Origin: CAYNFR01 sp964396595 | GTDB taxonomy: Bacteria > Bacteroidota > Bacteroidia > Chitinophagales > Saprospiraceae | Assembly (NCBI GenBank): GCA_964396595.1 | Contig: CAYNFR010000008.1 | Coordinates: 1-64,000 of the forward strand | Reading direction: 5' to 3' | DNA length: 64,000 bases | Shown: positions 1 through 9,136 of the stretch, piece after piece | Position numbering within the stretch: the first letter of the stretch is position 1 | Layout: every line of letters starts with the position of its first letter | The notes under the pieces: model-generated | Seen by the model: the letters and a program-made list of their open reading frames with translations, nothing else | Database searches by the model: none | Told to the model about the DNA's origin: nothing | Translations under genes and position numbers: made by a program

Positions 1-72
1 ATTCCGAACAGAGAAGTTAAGCCCCTCAGCGCCGATGGTACTGCTACGGCGGGAGAGTAGGTCGCTGCCAGT
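1..72 (+). rRNA. rrf: 5S ribosomal RNA, 3' part
   Basis: The first bases match the 3' half of bacterial 5S rRNA: CCGAACAGAGAAGTTAAGCCC, then GCGCCGATGGTACTGC and the closing GGGAGAGTAGGTCGCTGCCAG. The 5' half lies outside the window, so this is probably the end of an rRNA operon. The 3' end is placed at about base 71-74, just before an intrinsic terminator. The family is clear from sequence; the exact mature end is inferred. Confidence 0.93.
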
Positions 73-79
73 TTAATTT

Positions 80-115
80 AATAGCTCGATTAGTTTCTAA
101 TCGGGCTATTTTTTT
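80..115 (+). terminator. Intrinsic terminator of the rRNA operon
   Basis: A 14-bp stem (80-93 with 97-110, one G-U pair) and a TTT loop are followed directly by a T run. It lies right after the 5S gene, as expected for the end of an rrn operon. Confidence 0.9.
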
Positions 116-182
116 ATCTGTCATTGACATCCTCTCTTAAATTCTCAACCAACTTTATTGATCTTACTACGTTTGATCCCCT

Positions 183-641
183 ATGATAACTAAATGGACA
201 ATCGAATTTCTATGGTGGTTAATGGCAATTATCCTAGCAATGGCTTGTATTACTCCTATTCTTTATGCCGGTATAGATTTCCCTTTCGTTGACTATAATA
301 TCTTCTTTATTATCTTAGGTACCCTTATCACTAAAACAGTTCTTTTCTTTAACACGCATCCACTTCATGATTCAGCCCTGTTTAAATTTATCCTGATTAT
401 CATCGTACCATTTATGTTTTTTCCTATGATCGAAGGTCTTCACTCCTTTATTGAATTCATGGATCACGAGGGTATCCAATCACTTCTCAAACATTTACCA
501 ACTTCACGCCAACATTTCTTTTCGTCTTACATTCCCTTCCAATATTTGCTTTTTGGCTTGCTGTCATTTCTGGGAAGTTTTGTTATGATTATAAAAATGC
601 TCAAAGCTCTATGGCGTCAATACAAGTATTCTGAATTCTAA
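183..641 (+). CDS. Hypothetical four-helix membrane protein
   Basis: This 152-residue protein has no family I recognise. It shows about four hydrophobic stretches (roughly residues 7-29, 38-58, 68-87 and 118-140), so it should be an integral inner-membrane protein. A box TACGTTTG at 168-175 resembles the Bacteroidota -7 element. It sits only 7 bases before the ATG, so the mRNA would be nearly leaderless. The gene stands alone between the 5S terminator and the AhpD-like gene. Function unknown. Confidence 0.6.
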   Translation: MITKWTIEFLWWLMAIILAMACITPILYAGIDFPFVDYNIFFIILGTLITKTVLFFNTHPLHDSALFKFILIIIVPFMFFPMIEGLHSFIEFMDHEGIQSLLKHLPTSRQHFFSSYIPFQYLLFGLLSFLGSFVMIIKMLKALWRQYKYSEF

Positions 642-753
642 AATGAGATATTTGACAAGCATATTAATCAAGCGATTATTTTCGTCCTGATATTAACATT
701 TGATACACAAATAGTCCATCACATTTTCCGCAACATTAGATTATTTATTCAGT

Positions 754-1089
754 ATGAAAGAAGAATTCGATGCCTACCGCGCCAAAATGAACGAAAAGAT
801 CCTCGGCCACGGACATAAAAACCTAAACAGATTTTTCAATCTTGATACCAACACGTATAAGGAAGGTGCACTAGATGTCAAGACCAAAGAGCTGATGGGC
901 TTAGTGGCTTCAATGGTCTTGAGATGTGATGATTGTATTAAGTATCATCTTGGTACTTGTTATGAAATCGGTGTTTCCAAAGATGAACTATTCGAAGTAT
1001 TCATGGTCGCCAATCTTGTCGGAGGATCAATTTGCATACCACATACGCGGCGTGCACTGGAATATTGGGAGGAATTGGCGTCAGCGTAG
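754..1089 (+). CDS. Carboxymuconolactone decarboxylase / AhpD-like protein
   Basis: This 111-residue protein belongs to the AhpD-like all-helical fold. The redox motif Cys58-x-x-Cys61 is followed by His65 (RCDDCIKYH), the pattern used by AhpD-type peroxidase partners; true lactone decarboxylases lack the cysteine pair. A disulfide reductase or peroxidase-support role is therefore more likely than decarboxylation. That is inference, since no ahpC is nearby. The gene is convergent with the DUF819 permease and their stops are 7 bases apart. Confidence 0.85.
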   Translation: MKEEFDAYRAKMNEKILGHGHKNLNRFFNLDTNTYKEGALDVKTKELMGLVASMVLRCDDCIKYHLGTCYEIGVSKDELFEVFMVANLVGGSICIPHTRRALEYWEELASA

Positions 1090-1096
1090 ATGCTAT

Positions 1097-2350
1097 TTAT
1101 GTGGCTACAGCTTGCATCAATAAGGCACAAATTATCGCACCATAGGTCCCCATTGCATATCCCAATACTGCTAACAAAGCACCTACAGGCGCAAGTGAAG
1201 GACTGAATGCCGATGCCACCGCAGGAGCCGATGCGGCGCCTCCGATATTGGCGGTGCTGCCCACAGCCACAAAGAAAAATGGCGCTTTTATAATCTTAGC
1301 CGTAATCATCAAGACGGAAATATGTATCAACATCCATACGATACCTATGGCAAATAGACCTAAGTTATTCATAATTTCAGCGAGATTCATCTGCATTCCG
1401 ATCGTTGCCACTAGAATATATATAAATACAGTACCCCATCTAGACGCACCAACTCCCTCCAGAGATCTTGCCTTAGTGAAACTGATTGCCACACCGATCG
1501 TCGTGGCGATAACAATAAGCCAGAAAAATTTCGACAAAAGTGAATTGAGACGCAATGCCGATATCGTCTTTTCATATGATTCCAGATATGGTACAATAAT
1601 ATCTGTTCCAAAATGAGCAATAGCGACACTACCAAAGGCAACTGCTGTCAACACAAATAAATCAGTAGTCATGGGTATGCGCTCTATCCCGGCTCTATAG
1701 TTGTCAACACGCGTTTTTAACTCGTCAATAGCACTCGTGTCAGCTTGTAGCCATTTATCTATACCTTTAGCTATTCCGGCACCATAGAGCAAAAAACCTA
1801 TCCATATATTCCCAATCAAGATATCAACTATTAGCATCGTACCAAAAAGATTATCGGCCACCTCAAATATCTCTTTCATCGCCACTTGATTAGCTCCGCC
1901 ACCTATCCAGCTGCCGGCGACAGTCGATAATCCACGCCAAAGATCTTCGGGGGCAGCATTCACAAGATTAGGAAAAATCTTAAGCACAAGAAGAAGAGCC
2001 ACAGGACCTCCCAATATAATACCTAATGCCGCAGCTAAAAACATAATCAATGCCTTTCTACCCAGATTCATGACTGATTTCAAATCAATGCTTAGGCATA
2101 GCAATACTAAACTTGCGGGCAAGAGATATCGCGAAGCAACATTGTAAAGCTCTTTAGAGCTTTTTTCATCTATTAGGCCTAAGGGCCAATTTAATAAGGC
2201 AGGTAAAAAATAACATGCCAATAACGGAGGAAAGTACGTGTAAATCCGTTGCCAAGTTCTTGATGACTGTCCGGATGTGTAAAACACGAACGCAATGATA
2301 CTCAACAAAAGTCCTAAGAGTACAGCGTTATTATTGATTACTCCAAGCAT
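1097..2350 (-). CDS. DUF819 family membrane protein (YjcL-like)
   Basis: This 417-residue, very hydrophobic protein has about ten or more transmembrane segments. Glycine-rich helix breaks such as GSWIGGGANQVAMKE and STANIGGAASAPAVA appear in both halves. This two-fold arrangement fits DUF819, a family resembling sodium-dependent or anion permeases. The substrate is unknown. It starts at ATG 2350 and reads away from the pheT promoter region. The assignment comes from remembered family features and was not searched. Confidence 0.8.
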   Translation of the reverse strand: MLGVINNNAVLLGLLLSIIAFVFYTSGQSSRTWQRIYTYFPPLLACYFLPALLNWPLGLIDEKSSKELYNVASRYLLPASLVLLCLSIDLKSVMNLGRKALIMFLAAALGIILGGPVALLLVLKIFPNLVNAAPEDLWRGLSTVAGSWIGGGANQVAMKEIFEVADNLFGTMLIVDILIGNIWIGFLLYGAGIAKGIDKWLQADTSAIDELKTRVDNYRAGIERIPMTTDLFVLTAVAFGSVAIAHFGTDIIVPYLESYEKTISALRLNSLLSKFFWLIVIATTIGVAISFTKARSLEGVGASRWGTVFIYILVATIGMQMNLAEIMNNLGLFAIGIVWMLIHISVLMITAKIIKAPFFFVAVGSTANIGGAASAPAVASAFSPSLAPVGALLAVLGYAMGTYGAIICALLMQAVAT

Positions 2351-2548
2351 TATTTTTAGTTACTTTTCCAACTATAAGATTAGACCGAAGCAAGATAAGT
2401 TGATCCAGCCGAAAGACAATCACACAATGGCATAAACCGTTTCGAATTAGCATAAATTTCAGGAGTTTTGTCTCTACTCTCTCGGTGGTCATTGTATTAG
2501 CTCATTTTCTATAACATGCGAAGACCGATTATTTACTTTTTAGATATG

Positions 2549-2556
2549 TATCTTTG
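2549..2556 (+). promoter_or_regulatory. Bacteroidota -7 promoter box for the pheT operon
   Basis: TATCTTTG matches the Bacteroidota TAnnTTTG element. It implies a leader of about 85 bases before the pheT ATG at 2645. I see no convincing attenuator hairpin or leader peptide in that leader. Confidence 0.6.
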
Positions 2557-2644
2557 GCGGCGAAAAAAAACAGACACGAGGGCTGATACGCTACATCAAG
2601 GCTATAAATAGGCGCTCTTGTCCCTAGCTGCAAATTTTTATTGA

Positions 2645-5077
2645 ATGAAGGTTTCATTGAACTGGCTGAAGGATCATCTCGAAATACCTGTATCGCTGGA
2701 AGAATTAAGTCTGATACTAACCTCTCTCGGACTAGAAGTGGAGGGAATGACAACTGTAGAGTCAATTAAAGGTGGCCTCAGTGGTGTAGTAGTAGGAGAG
2801 GTAGTCGCGTGCATTAAACATCCCAATGCTGATAAATTAAGTTTGACAAAAGTTGATATTGGAGAGGGCGAAATACTTCAGATCGTATGCGGCGCACCCA
2901 ATGTCGCAAAGGGCCAGAAAGTACTGGTGGCAACGGTTGGCACAAGCTTATATCCATCGTCCGGAACTACATTAAAGATCAATAAGGGGAAGATCAGAGG
3001 TGAAGCATCCGAAGGAATGATCTGTGCTGAAGATGAGCTGGGCTTGGGAAATGATCACAGTGGAATAATTGTGTTACCACATGAGACGCGAGTAGGAACT
3101 CCCGCCAGCGAATATTTTCAATTATCATCTGATGTAGTCTTCGAGATAGGGCTGACGCCCAATAGATCTGATGCGACCGGTCATCTTGGTGTGGCGCGAG
3201 ACTTGGCTGCTTACTTTTCATTTAGAAATAAATCCATTTGGAAAACTGACGAGTGGCGTATTCTTACCCAGTTTGAGCAGACACACACCATACCAATAGA
3301 GGTATTAGTCGAGGATCATATTCAAGTTCCTCGATTTAGCGGAATCGTTTTGCACAATATTTCTGTAGGCGCATCGCCACAATGGCTTCAACGACGATTG
3401 CAAGCCATTGATGTTCGGCCTATTAATATAGTCGTAGATATTACCAATTATATTCTTCACGAATATGGACAGCCTTTACATGCCTATGACTATGATAAGA
3501 TATCCGATGGTAAAATAGTGGTAAAAAATCTACCCACCGGAACAGCTTTCATGTCTCTTGATGAAAAAGAGAGAAAACTCCTGGCCAATGATATCATGAT
3601 CTGCGATGGACAAGGAAAGCCCATGTGCATCGGAGGTGTTTTTGGTGGGCTGGAAAGTGGCGTATCGGATTCCACAACGACTATATTTCTGGAGGCAGCG
3701 CATTTTGACCCGATTAGTATCAGGCGCACAAGTATGGGACATAATCTGAGGACTGATGCGGCAAGATGTTTTGAAAAAGGAACAGACCCCAATATAACCA
3801 AACAAGCATTGGCCAAAGCCGTGAAAATGCTAGAAGAATATGCCGGTGCCAAAACGGCAAGTGAAATGATTGACCTTTACCCAGTACCACGACTTCCTAA
3901 AAAAATAAGTCTAACTCGAGATTATACAAATCGATTATTGGGCGTAGCCCTGACAAGAGAAGAAATCAAAAAATTATCCGATTCCCTATCTTTTGCGTGT
4001 CGATGGATCGATGATAACAGTTTTGAAGTGTCCATACCTACGGACAAATCAGATGTGACGCGACCTGCGGATGTGGTAGAAGAATTTTTGAGAATTTATG
4101 GATTCGATCAGATTAATCCGGATAGTCGTTTTAGCTACTCCATTCAGCCAGCACAAGGCATCGATTTTAATAAGTCTCGTGAGGATCTGGCGCTTTTTTT
4201 AAGCGGCAAGGGTCTCTATGAGATGATGGGATTGTCACTGGTCACTTCTAAATGGTATGCAGGTACCAGATGGGTTGATCAGCTTGTTTACATAAATAAT
4301 ACTTCCAATATCCACTTAGACATAATGCGTCCCGAGATGATGTCTTCTTGTCTTTTGACTGTTGCGCATAATCATAATAGACAACAGTCGGATATTGCGC
4401 TGTTTGAATTTGGCAAAGGATACCTTCAATCAGGAGATAAACACCTGGAAACGGAGTTCTTGACACTGGTTTTGACCGGCAACCAAGATGGCAATATGTG
4501 GGTGAGCTCTCCGAGAGCGCATGATTTCCATTCGCTCAAGCGTCTTGTAGATGAAATATTAATGAAATGTCAGCTGACTGGTTTTCAAGTAAACGAACTC
4601 AAGGATGAGCGTTTTGATTACGGATTAACATATGTAAGTGGAGAAAAAGTTCTGGCCAATCTAGGAAGAATTAACCCGAACTGGGCAAAAAAGATGGACG
4701 TAAAATCCGAGGTATGGTATGCGGAATTATCCATGAGGGACTTAGCTGTAGCCTCATCTCGTGCGGCTATTACAGTAAGTGAAATTCCTAAATTTCCGAT
4801 GAGCAGAAGAGATATCGCTGTGGTTATAGATAATTCGATCATGTATGATCAGATAAGTCGGTCAATTAAAAAATCTGCCGGAAAAATATTAGATCAAGTT
4901 CACTTGATTGATATATATAGGAATGAGAACCAACTAGGTACGGACAAAAAATCATATGCCATTCAATTGAACTTTGTTGATAGAGAAAAGAGTTTGAATG
5001 ACAAAGAGCTTGATAAGAGCGTAAACAAGATAGTGGATATGCTATCTCAAGAATTTAATGCTATATTGAGGCAGTAA
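2645..5077 (+). CDS. pheT: Phenylalanine--tRNA ligase beta subunit
   Basis: This 810-residue protein is the beta subunit of the alpha2-beta2 cytoplasmic PheRS, which charges tRNA-Phe. An N-terminal EMAP-type tRNA-binding domain spans about residues 40-150 (VVGEVVACIKHPNADKL, GMICAEDELG). The B3/B4 editing and B5 regions follow, and the C-terminal anticodon-binding FDX-ACB domain (about 710-810) begins near EIPKFPMSRRDIAVV. Length is normal for the bacterial family. The catalytic pheS gene is not in the window. The stop overlaps the next start (TAATG), so the genes are translationally coupled. Confidence 0.97.
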   Translation: MKVSLNWLKDHLEIPVSLEELSLILTSLGLEVEGMTTVESIKGGLSGVVVGEVVACIKHPNADKLSLTKVDIGEGEILQIVCGAPNVAKGQKVLVATVGTSLYPSSGTTLKINKGKIRGEASEGMICAEDELGLGNDHSGIIVLPHETRVGTPASEYFQLSSDVVFEIGLTPNRSDATGHLGVARDLAAYFSFRNKSIWKTDEWRILTQFEQTHTIPIEVLVEDHIQVPRFSGIVLHNISVGASPQWLQRRLQAIDVRPINIVVDITNYILHEYGQPLHAYDYDKISDGKIVVKNLPTGTAFMSLDEKERKLLANDIMICDGQGKPMCIGGVFGGLESGVSDSTTTIFLEAAHFDPISIRRTSMGHNLRTDAARCFEKGTDPNITKQALAKAVKMLEEYAGAKTASEMIDLYPVPRLPKKISLTRDYTNRLLGVALTREEIKKLSDSLSFACRWIDDNSFEVSIPTDKSDVTRPADVVEEFLRIYGFDQINPDSRFSYSIQPAQGIDFNKSREDLALFLSGKGLYEMMGLSLVTSKWYAGTRWVDQLVYINNTSNIHLDIMRPEMMSSCLLTVAHNHNRQQSDIALFEFGKGYLQSGDKHLETEFLTLVLTGNQDGNMWVSSPRAHDFHSLKRLVDEILMKCQLTGFQVNELKDERFDYGLTYVSGEKVLANLGRINPNWAKKMDVKSEVWYAELSMRDLAVASSRAAITVSEIPKFPMSRRDIAVVIDNSIMYDQISRSIKKSAGKILDQVHLIDIYRNENQLGTDKKSYAIQLNFVDREKSLNDKELDKSVNKIVDMLSQEFNAILRQ

Positions 5078-5376
5078 TGAAGACACAGCTAAAAGATCAA
5101 TTGAATGAGTTAAGCCAGCTGGTAAACAAGTGTGTCGATAAAATAACTGAGCTCAAAAGCGAAGTAGATATATTAACTAAAGAAAATAAGCGTTTAAATC
5201 AAGAATTAAATCAATATAGTACAATAATAAATGAAGTGGGTCTCTCAGATGTAGAGAGAAGCGAAAAAGCAAGCGGCATAGCGAAAGCAGATAATGAAAC
5301 GTTATACCGGATAAGAGAAGAAGTGCGGGAATGTGTAGATATATTAGAAAAAACGATTAAGTACTCTGGTGTATGA
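5077..5376 (+). CDS. Small coiled-coil protein between pheT and zapA
   Basis: This 99-residue, highly charged protein is heptad-like through most of its length (LNELSQLVNKCVDKITEL, then TKENKRLNQELNQYS), so it is probably an elongated coiled coil. It overlaps pheT by one base and zapA by four (ATGA), which ties it to zapA expression. The layout and fold recall ZapB-type partners of ZapA, so a role in divisome assembly is plausible. That is inference from position only. Confidence 0.75.
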   Translation: MKTQLKDQLNELSQLVNKCVDKITELKSEVDILTKENKRLNQELNQYSTIINEVGLSDVERSEKASGIAKADNETLYRIREEVRECVDILEKTIKYSGV

Positions 5377-5654
5377 GTGTGGGTTTTAAGGTGGTAAACC
5401 TCAATATACAAGGTCGAAATTACCCTGTCAAATGCAATGAGGAAGAAGCCATTAGGTTAAAGTCACTAGAGAAATCGATCAATGATAGACTTCAGTTCTT
5501 TAAACTGGAGTATGCCCAGTTAGACAAGCAAGATTGTCTATCGATGGCACTAATAGAAGCACACATGTCAGAAAATAATGACTCTTCAGAAACGGAGTTT
5601 CTTATCGATACAGTAAAAACACTGAATCAACGATTAGCTCAAGCGCTTACCTAG
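5373..5654 (+). CDS. zapA: Cell division protein ZapA
   Basis: This 93-residue protein has the ZapA layout. An N-terminal beta region matches INGRNYPVKC-type ZapA sequence (LNIQGRNYPVKCNEEEA). A helical region (RLKSLEKSINDRL) and a C-terminal coiled coil follow. ZapA binds FtsZ and bundles its filaments at midcell. It is coupled by an ATGA overlap to the upstream coiled-coil gene. An 82-base gap separates it from rny, and I see no clear structured RNA there. Confidence 0.85.
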   Translation: MSVGFKVVNLNIQGRNYPVKCNEEEAIRLKSLEKSINDRLQFFKLEYAQLDKQDCLSMALIEAHMSENNDSSETEFLIDTVKTLNQRLAQALT

Positions 5655-5736
5655 CGTCCCTTCATATAGTATTGTGCGATGTAAAAAGTCCTCTAGCAGA
5701 TAGAAGACCATTGTTCATTACTAAAACACTTAAAAT

Positions 5737-7398
5737 ATGGAAGTTGGTTATGGCCTCATAGCCGGAGTTGTAATAGGTGCTATGTTGGCATATTTTATTG
5801 TCAGCACAATGCTTAAGAATGCTCAAAAGTCAAAAACAGATGAAATTAACCGCAAAGCAGATTTAGCCTTGCAAGAAGCTAAAATTACTTCAGAGCGAAT
5901 ACTGAATGAAGCGAAGTCAAAAGCGCAAAACCTTATCAACAATGCCGAAGGGAAGAACGAATCCATCAAACAAAAGAAAATTTCTGAAGCACGTGAAAAA
6001 TTCGCTGAACTGAAAGTTAAGTTTGAAGAAGACAAAGCACAGGGATTAATTAAGCTGAAAGATCGAGAAGTCGTCTTGAATAAGCTTGAGACAGAGATTA
6101 AGCAGAGTAAGAAAGAATTTGAGACGGAGAAAGAAGCGATTCAGACTAAAGAGCAAGAAATTAAGGCTATAAGAGAAAATATCGATAAGCAACTCAAGAT
6201 AGTCACAAGGCGCAAAGAAGAGCTCGATTCTGCTAATGATCGCTTTATCAAAGAATTAGAAAGTGTTGCGAAGCTGTCTGAAGCGGAAGCTCGTGAAAAA
6301 CTAATTGAAGCAGTGCGAGCCAAAGCTGATATGGCAGCGCTGTCGCTAGAAAAGGAGATTATTTCTACTGCTCAGGCTAACGCCAATAAAGAAGCCAAGA
6401 AAATAGTTATCCAGACAATTCAACGCATGTGTGCAGAGTACACTATAGAAAATACTGTGTCCGTATTTAATCTTGACTCTGATGATATCAAAGGTCAGAT
6501 CATCGGTCGTGAGGGTCGGAATATCAGAGCAATTGAAGCAGCTACCGGTGCTGAATTGGTAGTTGATGATACACCGGAGGCTATTGTTATTTCTAGTTTT
6601 GACCCTATCCGCCGTGAAATATGTAGATTGTCATTGAAGCGTCTTGTTGCTGATGGCAGAATACATCCGGCAAAAATAGAGGAGACGGTCGCCAAAGTAG
6701 AAAAGCAAGTAAATGAACAAATAGTCGAAATAGGTGAAAGAACCGTGATCGATCTGGATCTGCATGGTTTGCATCCTTACCTAATAAAAATGGTGGGGCG
6801 AATGCGTTTCAGATCTAGTTATGGACAGAATCTACTAAAACACAGTATAGAAACGGCCAATCTATGTGCCGTCATGGCCTCTGAATTGGGGCTCAGCAGC
6901 AAGCAGGTCAAGTTGGCAAAAAGAGCCGGACTATTGCATGATATAGGCAAAGTGACTGAAGAAGAATCTGAGTTGTCGCATGCCTTACTCGGAATGCAGA
7001 TTTGTGAAAAACACAACGAGCACTCGGTTATATTAAATGCAGTCGGCGCCCATCATGATGAAATAGAAATGAATAATATCATCTCTCCTATTGTCCAAGC
7101 TTGTGATGCGATATCCGGCGCTAGACCTGGAGCGCGACGAGAAATATTGGAGAGCTACCTTAAGAGAATCGGCGAACTGGAAGAGCTTGCTATGGCACAT
7201 GAAGGGGTTCAGAAAGCATACGCCATACAGGCAGGAAGAGAGCTACGTGTAGTGGTTGAAAGTGAAAAAGTTTCTGATGAATATGCCGAGGATCTCGCAT
7301 TTATGATTTCTCAAAAAATTCAGAACGAGATGCAATATCCTGGTCAAGTGAAGGTCACCGTTATCAGGGAAAAGAGAGCAACTGCTATAGCGCGATAA
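5737..7398 (+). CDS. rny: Ribonuclease Y
   Basis: This 553-residue membrane-anchored endoribonuclease starts mRNA decay. One N-terminal transmembrane helix (about 5-25) leads into a long Lys/Glu-rich coiled coil (about 25-200). A KH RNA-binding domain follows (about 240-305, with IIGREGRNIRAIEAATG). The HD phosphohydrolase domain has His at about 369 and the metal motif HDIGK near 400. A C-terminal region completes the family length. An intrinsic terminator follows 22 bases after the stop. Confidence 0.97.
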   Translation: MEVGYGLIAGVVIGAMLAYFIVSTMLKNAQKSKTDEINRKADLALQEAKITSERILNEAKSKAQNLINNAEGKNESIKQKKISEAREKFAELKVKFEEDKAQGLIKLKDREVVLNKLETEIKQSKKEFETEKEAIQTKEQEIKAIRENIDKQLKIVTRRKEELDSANDRFIKELESVAKLSEAEAREKLIEAVRAKADMAALSLEKEIISTAQANANKEAKKIVIQTIQRMCAEYTIENTVSVFNLDSDDIKGQIIGREGRNIRAIEAATGAELVVDDTPEAIVISSFDPIRREICRLSLKRLVADGRIHPAKIEETVAKVEKQVNEQIVEIGERTVIDLDLHGLHPYLIKMVGRMRFRSSYGQNLLKHSIETANLCAVMASELGLSSKQVKLAKRAGLLHDIGKVTEEESELSHALLGMQICEKHNEHSVILNAVGAHHDEIEMNNIISPIVQACDAISGARPGARREILESYLKRIGELEELAMAHEGVQKAYAIQAGRELRVVVESEKVSDEYAEDLAFMISQKIQNEMQYPGQVKVTVIREKRATAIAR

Positions 7399-7420
7399 AA
7401 TATATCAAAATAGCATAAAG

Positions 7421-7447
7421 AAAGCCGAGCTCTGTCTCGGCTTTTTT
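7421..7447 (+). terminator. Intrinsic terminator after rny
   Basis: A 9-bp perfect stem (AAAGCCGAG with CTCGGCTTT), a 6-base loop and a T run end the pheT-zapA-rny transcription block. Confidence 0.9.
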
Positions 7448-7603
7448 GGTGTTACCAACTGACTAACCGACATTTTTCGCAATTTTTATTGCTATAGCTT
7501 ATATATAAGAGAATTTAAATGTTCGAATTTGCTATTACTTCAAAGAGCATGTAAATAGTTAGATTTTTTAGGCAATTAGATGATTTTTAGATGCCAATAT
7601 ACA

Positions 7604-7611
7604 TACCTTTG
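7604..7611 (+). promoter_or_regulatory. Bacteroidota -7 promoter box for the atp operon
   Basis: TACCTTTG matches TAnnTTTG and lies 14 bases before the atpB ATG at 7626. The leader of the ATPase mRNA would be very short. Confidence 0.65.
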
Positions 7612-7625
7612 CAGCCTCGTTAAAA

Positions 7626-8831
7626 ATGGCATTTGTGAGGTCAAAAACTCGTTCAGTTTTATTGTTTATCTTCCTGGTAGGAGGCTTCATTTTTAATAAA
7701 GGAATTTATTCATCTCCATGTGGTCATCACGATGATGAAGATTTCGATGCCAAGACTACTGCATTCCACCATGTGAGTGATGCAAATGTTTATACAATAC
7801 TAGACGCAGTAAGAATTCCATTGCCATGCATAGTGTATAGCAAGGAGGATGGATGGCACTTTTTTATGTCATCAATTTTTCACCCCGGCCATCATGACAA
7901 TGGGCATCATGCTTACAAAAGGTTTGCGCTATATGAAGGTAATCTAGTTCGTATTGCTGACAAGCGTTTTCCATCAGAGTCGGTTCATATAGGTGGGTTT
8001 ACACACGGCCATGGAGACAACTCAGTACATGTATGTTACAACAATGCTACATACCCTATAGAGTTTAAGTCAACACTTGACGGTGGATTACTAGGTGGAG
8101 GGACTTCTAGTTTTTGGGATTTTTCTATCACTAAGAATGTGGCTTCGATGATAATGGTGAGCCTACTTCTTTTTTGGTTGTTTAAGAAGGCTGCGGATTC
8201 TTATGTTTCGCGTAAAGGATTAGCGCCTAGTGGCGTGCAATCGATTTTTGAGCCCATCATAACTTATATAAGAGACGAAGTGGCCAAGCCAATGATCGGC
8301 GCACATAAATATGAAGCGTATATGCCGCTATTGCTTAGTATATTTATTTTTATTCTTGGACTAAACCTGTGGGGACAGGTGCCGTTTCTTGGCGGAACGA
8401 ACGTTACTGGTAACCTTACGGTTACTATGGTGCTGGCGTTGTTAGTATTCATAATTTCTAATGTCAAGGGTAATAAGCATTACTGGGGACATATTTTCTG
8501 GATGCCCGGTGTACCTGTTCTCTTAAAACCTATTTTAGCTCTTATTGAGCTAATGTCACTGATTGTTAAGCCGCTTACGCTCATGTTACGACTTGCGGGT
8601 AATATTACCGCAGGACATATTGCTATCGTGAGTTTTGTAGGGTTGATTTTTGTTTTTGGAGAATCAGGTAGATCTATTGGCGGAGGTATTCTAGGTGCAG
8701 TGATATCAACGGCATTGACATTATTCATGATGTCGATAGAGTTGATTGTGGCATTTATTCAAGCATTTGTATTCACACTGCTTACCGCATCGTACATCGG
8801 CGCGGCAGTAGAAGAACATGAACATCATTAA
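7626..8831 (+). CDS. atpB: F0F1 ATP synthase subunit a, long N-terminal form
   Basis: This 401-residue subunit a provides the proton half-channels of F0. The catalytic arginine is Arg322 in MLRLAGNITAGH, followed by the usual C-terminal helices. It is far longer than E. coli subunit a (about 270). The extra 170 N-terminal residues start with a signal-like hydrophobic segment (about 10-28) and carry histidine clusters (GHHDDEDF, HPGHHDNGHHAY, EEHEHH at the C-end). Such an extension occurs in Bacteroidota. It is probably outside the cytoplasmic membrane, and its role is unknown. Confidence 0.95.
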   Translation: MAFVRSKTRSVLLFIFLVGGFIFNKGIYSSPCGHHDDEDFDAKTTAFHHVSDANVYTILDAVRIPLPCIVYSKEDGWHFFMSSIFHPGHHDNGHHAYKRFALYEGNLVRIADKRFPSESVHIGGFTHGHGDNSVHVCYNNATYPIEFKSTLDGGLLGGGTSSFWDFSITKNVASMIMVSLLLFWLFKKAADSYVSRKGLAPSGVQSIFEPIITYIRDEVAKPMIGAHKYEAYMPLLLSIFIFILGLNLWGQVPFLGGTNVTGNLTVTMVLALLVFIISNVKGNKHYWGHIFWMPGVPVLLKPILALIELMSLIVKPLTLMLRLAGNITAGHIAIVSFVGLIFVFGESGRSIGGGILGAVISTALTLFMMSIELIVAFIQAFVFTLLTASYIGAAVEEHEHH

Positions 8832-8851
8832 TTACTCATAAATTTTTTGAA

Positions 8852-9061
8852 ATGACTGGAACTATTACAGCTATTGGTGCAGGTCTTGCAGTTATTGGTG
8901 CAGGAATCGGAATTGGCCAAATCGGTGGCAAGTCTGTTGAAGCGATCGCTAGACAGCCTGAAGCATCTGGCGACATCCGTGGAGCAATGATTCTTACTGC
9001 GGCTTTCGTTGAGGGAGCAGCACTTATTGCAATCTTGCTTTCAATATTCGCGGCCAATTAG
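8852..9061 (+). CDS. atpE: F0F1 ATP synthase subunit c
   Basis: This 69-residue hairpin protein forms the rotor ring. The polar loop ARQPE is at about residues 33-37, and the ion-binding carboxylate is Glu54 (AFVEGAALIAIL). I do not see the E-S-T pattern of sodium-specific rings, so proton coupling is expected. It starts 20 bases after the atpB stop. A strong hairpin follows 12 bases after its own stop. Confidence 0.96.
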   Translation: MTGTITAIGAGLAVIGAGIGIGQIGGKSVEAIARQPEASGDIRGAMILTAAFVEGAALIAILLSIFAAN

Positions 9062-9073
9062 CAAAAACAGCAC

Positions 9074-9114
9074 ACAGGGAGTTCTTGAAGCGGTTGGCTT
9101 CAAGAACTCCCTGT
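9074..9114 (+). other. Perfect 17-bp hairpin between atpE and atpF
   Basis: ACAGGGAGTTCTTGAAG (9074-9090) pairs without mismatch with 9098-9114 around a 7-base loop, CGGTTGG. No T run follows, so it does not look like a full intrinsic terminator. A stem like this could protect the 3' end of atpE mRNA or partly block readthrough, giving excess subunit c relative to atpF. That role is inference. Confidence 0.85.
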
Positions 9115-9136
9115 ATTTACAAAAAGAATTAAAGAG

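Noticed and set aside
1248..1616. 122-residue plus-strand frame
   Set aside because: It lies wholly inside the DUF819 permease gene on the other strand.
5655..5736. Small structured RNA between zapA and rny
   Set aside because: The 82-base spacer shows no clear long stem or conserved motif I know.
9074..9114. atpE/atpF hairpin as an intrinsic terminator
   Set aside because: No T run follows on the plus strand, and atpF to atpG would then lack a promoter.
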